Source: an uncultured Bacillaceae bacterium (GTDB lineage Bacteria > Bacillota > Bacilli > Bacillales > Cytobacillaceae). From it: 16,098 nucleotides of DNA. The notes under the pieces are model-generated. The model saw only the letters and a list, made by a program, of their open reading frames with translations. It had not been told where the DNA came from and did no database searches. Shown one piece after another: positions 13,489 through 16,098 of this stretch (position 1 is the first letter of the stretch; the number at the start of each line of letters is the position of its first letter). The DNA lies in assembly GCA_937995745.1 (NCBI GenBank), contig CALKIU010000054.1, forward strand, positions 1 to 16,098, in the 5' to 3' direction. Position numbers and translations under genes: made by a program.

Positions 13489-13532
13489 AAAAAGCAGCCT
13501 GGATCACACGCATGATTCGACGGCTGCTTTTA
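13489..13532. terminator. Bidirectional terminator-like hairpin
   Basis: AAAAAGCAGCC (13489-13499) and GGCTGCTTTT (13522-13531) form a stem with a ~22-nt loop, with A/T flanks giving T-runs on both strands. No recognised gene ends here on either strand, so it may close a short untranslated transcript or be a remnant of a lost gene. Confidence 0.6.
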
Positions 13533-13663
13533 TGATCAACGCTTCAGATTGAGTCGATGTTTATCTGGAAGCGTTTTCTGATAAAGGTAAAAAAGGGTTT
13601 GAAGGAATTGTGAATATTCTGCCTTTTCGTCGTTTCAAAGGAAACTTGCACCGCTGCAGGAAA

Positions 13664-13893
13664 GTTTATGTGCACATTTTTTAAAAAGTTCTTTTGCACA
13701 TTTTTTGGGGAAGTACATGTGCACTTTTTTTGGGAAAGAGCATGTGCACTTTTTTTGGAAAGTACATATGCACATTTTTTGGGAAAGAGCATGTGCACTT
13801 TTTTGGAAAGTACATGTGCACATTTTTAGGAAAGATCATGTCAAAATTTTTTCCGAAAGGTCATGCGCCTATTTTAGGAAAAATCCTGTGCAC
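13664..13893. repeat. 24-25-bp tandem array of CATGTGCAC boxes
   Basis: Ten units, positioned by the T of the TGCAC core at 13671, 13695, 13720, 13745, 13769, 13794, 13817, 13841, 13866 and 13889 (steps 23-25). A typical unit is CATGTGCAC followed by TTTTTTTGGGAAAG and A/G. GTGCAC is itself palindromic. Flanks alternate GTACATGTGCAC and GAGCATGTGCAC in the middle units. Cys-rich frames on both strands are side effects of the repetition. From 13894 to 14123 I see no gene; TCTGCCCCG occurs twice, 48 bp apart. Confidence 0.75.
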
Positions 13894-14123
13894 ATCTACT
13901 CCTGCCCTGTTTCAAAAACGCAAGGGGTGTGGGTTTACGAGCGTACGAACCTTTTTTCGGTAAGAAGTTGTGTTCATGACTTCCGGAATTCATTCGTCTG
14001 CCCCGAATAAAGGACAGCGGTCGCCTTTCTGCTCAAATTTTTGTGTCTGCCCCGCGCAAATAATGGAGATTTTTGGTTGTGAAGTTGTTTAAAACATACC
14101 TTGTCTAAAGTTTCGCCACTATA

Positions 14124-14300
14124 TCACGAGATTAAGGATTTCTTAGCTGCGGATTCTTTTTGGAGCTTAAGGAGAGTGTATTCCAATTCTTGGATGCGTT
14201 TGTGGAGTTTTTCGACGCGTTCGTTTGATTTGCCAACCATGATGATGAGGCGTTCCACGAGAATTTCCATGTTTTTTTCCTTATCGATGATGTCATTCAC
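14124..14300 (-). CDS. Small coiled-coil protein overlapping ssb
   Basis: A 58-residue ORF not recognised as a known family. It starts at GTG (14298-14300), overlapping the last 8 nt of ssb, with GAGGTG 7 nt upstream, so it should be translationally coupled to ssb. The peptide (begins MNDIIDKEKNMEILVERLIIMVGKSN; then RVEKLHKRIQELEYTLLKLQKES) has regularly spaced Leu/Ile and charged residues, predicting a coiled coil that could dimerise. No signal or membrane segment. Nothing shows whether it binds SSB or DNA; the shared transcript only suggests a related job. The internal ATG at residue 11 is a possible alternative start. Confidence 0.65.
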   Translation of the reverse strand: MNDIIDKEKNMEILVERLIIMVGKSNERVEKLHKRIQELEYTLLKLQKESAAKKSLIS

Positions 14301-14817
14301 CGGCGTTCACCTCTTTCTCCTCCTGCCGGGTGGATGGTTCTTTCACCTCAAAGGGAAGGTCGCTGTCCACGTTTGCGTCAACACCGTTCTCCCTCATGGG
14401 GAAAGAAGTTTCCCTTTCGCCGCCTGTCCCGTTTTCCGCCAATCGGGAAGCGGCCTCGCTTTTTCCGCCGGCCCCGTTCTCCCGGGATGCGGTTTCCCTT
14501 CTGCCGCCCAAAAATTTGACCGTTTCGGCGACGACTTCTGTAACATACGTTCTGCGTCCATCTTGATTTTCATAACTTCGCGTCTGAATCCGGCCGGTAA
14601 TCCCGATTAAGCTGCCTTTGCGGCAATACTGCGCCAAATTTTCCGCCATCTTCCTCCATAACGTGCATTGGACAAAATCCGTATCAATTTCCCCTTTTTG
14701 ATTGCGGAAATTGCGGTTCACCGCCAGCGTCACATTGACAACGGAAACGCCGTCGGCAGTGATTTTCAGTTCGGGATCTCTCGTTAGCCGGCCTACGAGC
14801 GTCACTTGGTTAATCAT
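14293..14817 (-). CDS. ssbB: Single-stranded DNA-binding protein (SsbB-like) with extended tail
   Basis: Binds ssDNA during transformation or repair. The OB-fold spans residues 1-104 (MINQVTLVGRLTRDPELK; NFRNQKGEIDTDFVQCTLWRKMAENLAQYCRKGSLIGITGRIQTRSYENQDG). The start has a clear AAAGGAGA. Its neighbours ywpF and ssb match B. subtilis ywpF-ywpG-ssbB, so I call it ssbB, though B. subtilis SsbB is only 113 residues. Here a 70-residue linker follows, with three 15-residue repeats (ENG at 113, 128 and 143). The SSB tip motif DSDLPF is at 151-156 but is not terminal: 18 further acidic/polar residues (EVKEPSTRQEEKEVNAGE) follow. The main housekeeping ssb would be elsewhere (rpsF-ssb-rpsR). Confidence 0.93.
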   Translation of the reverse strand: MINQVTLVGRLTRDPELKITADGVSVVNVTLAVNRNFRNQKGEIDTDFVQCTLWRKMAENLAQYCRKGSLIGITGRIQTRSYENQDGRRTYVTEVVAETVKFLGGRRETASRENGAGGKSEAASRLAENGTGGERETSFPMRENGVDANVDSDLPFEVKEPSTRQEEKEVNAGE

Positions 14818-14932
14818 AGGCCATCTCCTTTCTGTGTCAATTCTGATTCTAAGGTCTAAAGTCCTATTAGTAAATTCCTAAATAATAATTTTTTCCGTCC
14901 ACCTTTTTTAAAAAATGAAATACGCTCCGGCG

Positions 14933-14966
14933 AAAAACGGATTTTCCCTTTCGAAAAGGGAAAATT
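14933..14966 (-). promoter_or_regulatory. Possible ComK site and inverted repeat upstream of ssbB
   Basis: AAAA-N5-TTTT (14933-14945) is followed after 8 bp by AAAA-N5-AATT (14954-14966). The ComK site is known as two AAAAN5TTTT boxes, with 8 bp as one of the accepted spacings, and B. subtilis ssbB is ComK-dependent. The second box is imperfect. The same DNA also forms an inverted repeat, TTTTCCCTTT / AAAGGGAAAA, which could instead be a hairpin. The nearer box edge is about 115 bp upstream of the ssbB start. Confidence 0.4.
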
Positions 14967-15044
14967 TGCGGGGATATGGCTTATTTTTTCAATAATTTCC
15001 TATCCTGTATGGCAATAAAGATAAATTCCTTTCCCGCATGGTAA

Positions 15045-15050
15045 TATAAT
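15045..15050 (+). promoter_or_regulatory. -10 box of probable ywpF promoter
   Basis: A perfect TATAAT lies about 45 bp before the ywpF start; no good -35 is visible 17 bp upstream. The expected leader contains a small GCGC...GCGC hairpin (about 15060-15077). Confidence 0.4.
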
Positions 15051-15094
15051 GGAAAAAACGCGCCTCATTGACGCGCAACGGTCAGGGGGAAACA

Positions 15095-15592
15095 ATGAAA
15101 ACGTTCAGATTGGCGGGCCTCAGCATTCAGCGCGACGGCCCATTCCGGGAAATTCCCTTCGAAGACGGCTTGGTAATCAACAAAGAAAACAAAGGGAAAC
15201 ATTGGTTGATTGAAGTATTCACCGGGGATGACTGTCACGATTTTTTCAAAAAAGCGCTGGAGGAAGGGCAGGAATTGCGGGTCAAAGCGGCCATCACCCG
15301 GCCGGACAATCCGCCGGCGCCGTTCCGCATGGCCGTGAAATCGATTAGAAAAGTGAACCGCCGCATCAGCGTGCTCCTCGAGGGGCATTTGCAAAAGAGG
15401 AGGCCGGAAGAGGGGAAACTGGAGCAGCTTCTCGACAGCTTGATGAAACAGGGGATTTCCGAAGAGGAACTTCTGCGCGCCTGCCAAAAAATAAAAGCCG
15501 GGCAAACTGCCGGCCAAACCAAAAAAGAAAAAAGACGCCGCAAAACTACGGGCGTGCATAACAACCGGCGGCCGGGGACGCACCAAGGATAA
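15095..15592 (+). CDS. ywpF: YwpF-like protein
   Basis: A 165-residue protein matching my memory of the YwpF family of Bacillaceae, whose function is not established. The N-terminal part (MKTFRLAGLSI, then GLVINKENKGKHWLIEVFTG at 25-44) aligns with the conserved YwpF core. Residues 45-95 continue a mixed alpha/beta domain. The C-terminal third is charged: an acidic helix (KLEQLLDSLMKQGISEEELLRACQKIKAG, about 108-136), then a lysine/arginine-rich tail (KKEKRRRK). The frame is open to a TTG at 15068, but ATG at 15095 has AGGGGGAA just before it and begins at the family's usual residue. It is divergent from ssbB, as expected for the ywpF-ssbB region. The basic tail could contact nucleic acid or membrane, which is inference. 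Confidence 0.88.
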   Translation: MKTFRLAGLSIQRDGPFREIPFEDGLVINKENKGKHWLIEVFTGDDCHDFFKKALEEGQELRVKAAITRPDNPPAPFRMAVKSIRKVNRRISVLLEGHLQKRRPEEGKLEQLLDSLMKQGISEEELLRACQKIKAGQTAGQTKKEKRRRKTTGVHNNRRPGTHQG

Positions 15593-15596
15593 GAAG

Positions 15597-15662
15597 GTTT
15601 GCGGGACAGGTTCCGGTCTCTAAATCCCGCAAACTCCGGTTTCGTCCCCGCCGATTTTTTTA
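15597..15662 (+). terminator. Terminator region after ywpF, with repeat-like sequence
   Basis: Exact 10-bp arms GTTTGCGGGA (15597-15606) and TCCCGCAAAC (15625-15634) begin 5 nt after the ywpF stop, and a run of seven Ts ends the region (15655-15662). The 18-nt loop reads CAGGTTCCGGTCTC..., so with the stem it recalls the GGGACAGGTTC end of the repeat elements, in the orientation expected for a plus-strand gene end. It is probably a variant copy acting as a terminator. Confidence 0.6.
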
Positions 15663-15684
15663 TCCACCATTCACCGCAAATTTT

Positions 15685-15966
15685 TTACTCATCCCGATTA
15701 TCCCGGTCTCTTGCATCTTCCGTATCTTCAATGATTTCTTCACCGGGGGTATTGTCGTCTTCAATCACATCGCCATCATCGGTTCTGTCCCGATCGACGC
15801 CATCATTCAGATCCGCATCATTGTCCCGGACACCGTCATCCCGGACATCGTCATTGATTTCCGTATCATCCTCCGGCGGCGGATCATTGTCGTTCGCGTT
15901 GCAGCCGGCGAACAAAGAAACGGACATCAACAAAACACCAAAGATGGCAAACAGTTTTCTCCTCAT
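15685..15966 (-). CDS. Asp-rich small lipoprotein
   Basis: A 93-residue secreted lipoprotein of unknown function. The N-terminus is a signal peptide (MRRKLFAIFGVLLMSVSLFAGC) with the lipidated Cys at residue 22 (FAGC). The mature part is extremely acidic: 24 Asp and 8 Glu in 72 residues, as DD, RD and ND clusters with no Lys or aromatic residue. It is probably disordered, anchored outside the membrane, and might bind cations. The start is chosen at 15966 because AAGGAG lies 8 nt upstream. The frame is open to 16068, but that would bury the signal peptide behind 34 residues. Such proteins are common in Bacillaceae and are not named for function. Confidence 0.85.
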   Translation of the reverse strand: MRRKLFAIFGVLLMSVSLFAGCNANDNDPPPEDDTEINDDVRDDGVRDNDADLNDGVDRDRTDDGDVIEDDNTPGEEIIEDTEDARDRDNRDE

Positions 15967-16098
15967 ATGTACAGCTCCTTTCCAATTTTCATTTTGACCC
16001 TGTTCCGGTCTTACTTTAGATTGCCCAAAATCGGAAAAAACTTTCATCAACCGCACAAAACTTTTCACAACCGCCTGCCATCTTTCCTTTTCGGTGCC

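Noticed and set aside
13241..13513. 90-codon minus-strand ORF
   Set aside because: No ribosome-binding site or recognisable features; low-support frame in intergenic DNA.
13544..13963. Cysteine-rich ORFs on both strands
   Set aside because: Both strands give similar low-complexity frames from the TGCAC array, a side effect of tandem repetition.

Overview
The window looks like chromosomal DNA from a Bacillaceae bacterium. It carries ccpN (a gluconeogenic repressor with an HTH and two CBS domains), ppsR-ppdK, a ywpF/ssbB-type neighbourhood, nagA, AGGAGG-type ribosome-binding sites and GTG/TTG starts. Coding GC is moderately high (ppdK is clearly GC-rich) and intergenic DNA is AT-rich with long T-runs. 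Together this suggests a moderately thermophilic Bacillus relative such as the Caldibacillus/Geobacillus group; that placement is inference only.

Layout. Positions 1-756 have no convincing gene: a GGGACAGG-type repeat, a 20-bp-period degenerate tandem array (321-440) and a decayed repeat (600-730). A hypothetical plus-strand gene (757-1200) with a clear terminator follows. Next come nagA (minus), a small membrane-protein gene (minus) divergent from a TetR-family regulator gene (plus) across two palindromic operators, a GT-B glycosyltransferase gene (minus) and a membrane-anchored metallo-beta-lactamase-fold hydrolase gene (minus). The four minus-strand genes nagA, membrane protein, glycosyltransferase and hydrolase each end against, or inside, a GTGCCTGGCAC/GGGACAGG repeat element.

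Positions 6771-8182 hold no gene. They contain a ~339-bp unit present three times (the third truncated); each copy has a terminator-like hairpin followed by exactly six 21-bp repeats. The minus-strand cluster ccpN, ppsR, ppdK fills 8183-13001. ppsR and ppdK are separated by 3 nt, but ccpN and ppsR are split by ~690 bp holding a 26-bp-period array. Positions 13039-14123 are gene-free, with two more short arrays and a terminator. The end of the window has ssb (minus) overlapping a 58-residue coiled-coil ORF, ywpF (plus) and an Asp-rich lipoprotein gene (minus).

How the genes fit together. CcpN, PpsR and PPDK form a pyruvate/PEP control unit: repressor, bifunctional kinase/phosphorylase and its target enzyme. 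NagA feeds amino sugars into fructose-6-phosphate metabolism. The TetR protein probably represses its divergent membrane-protein neighbour and itself. The most unusual property of the window is its intergenic DNA: several unrelated short-period arrays (20, 21, 24-25 and 26 bp, perhaps one of 19-20 bp), each a short GC-rich box followed by a T- or A-rich stretch, plus repeat elements placed precisely at gene 3' ends.
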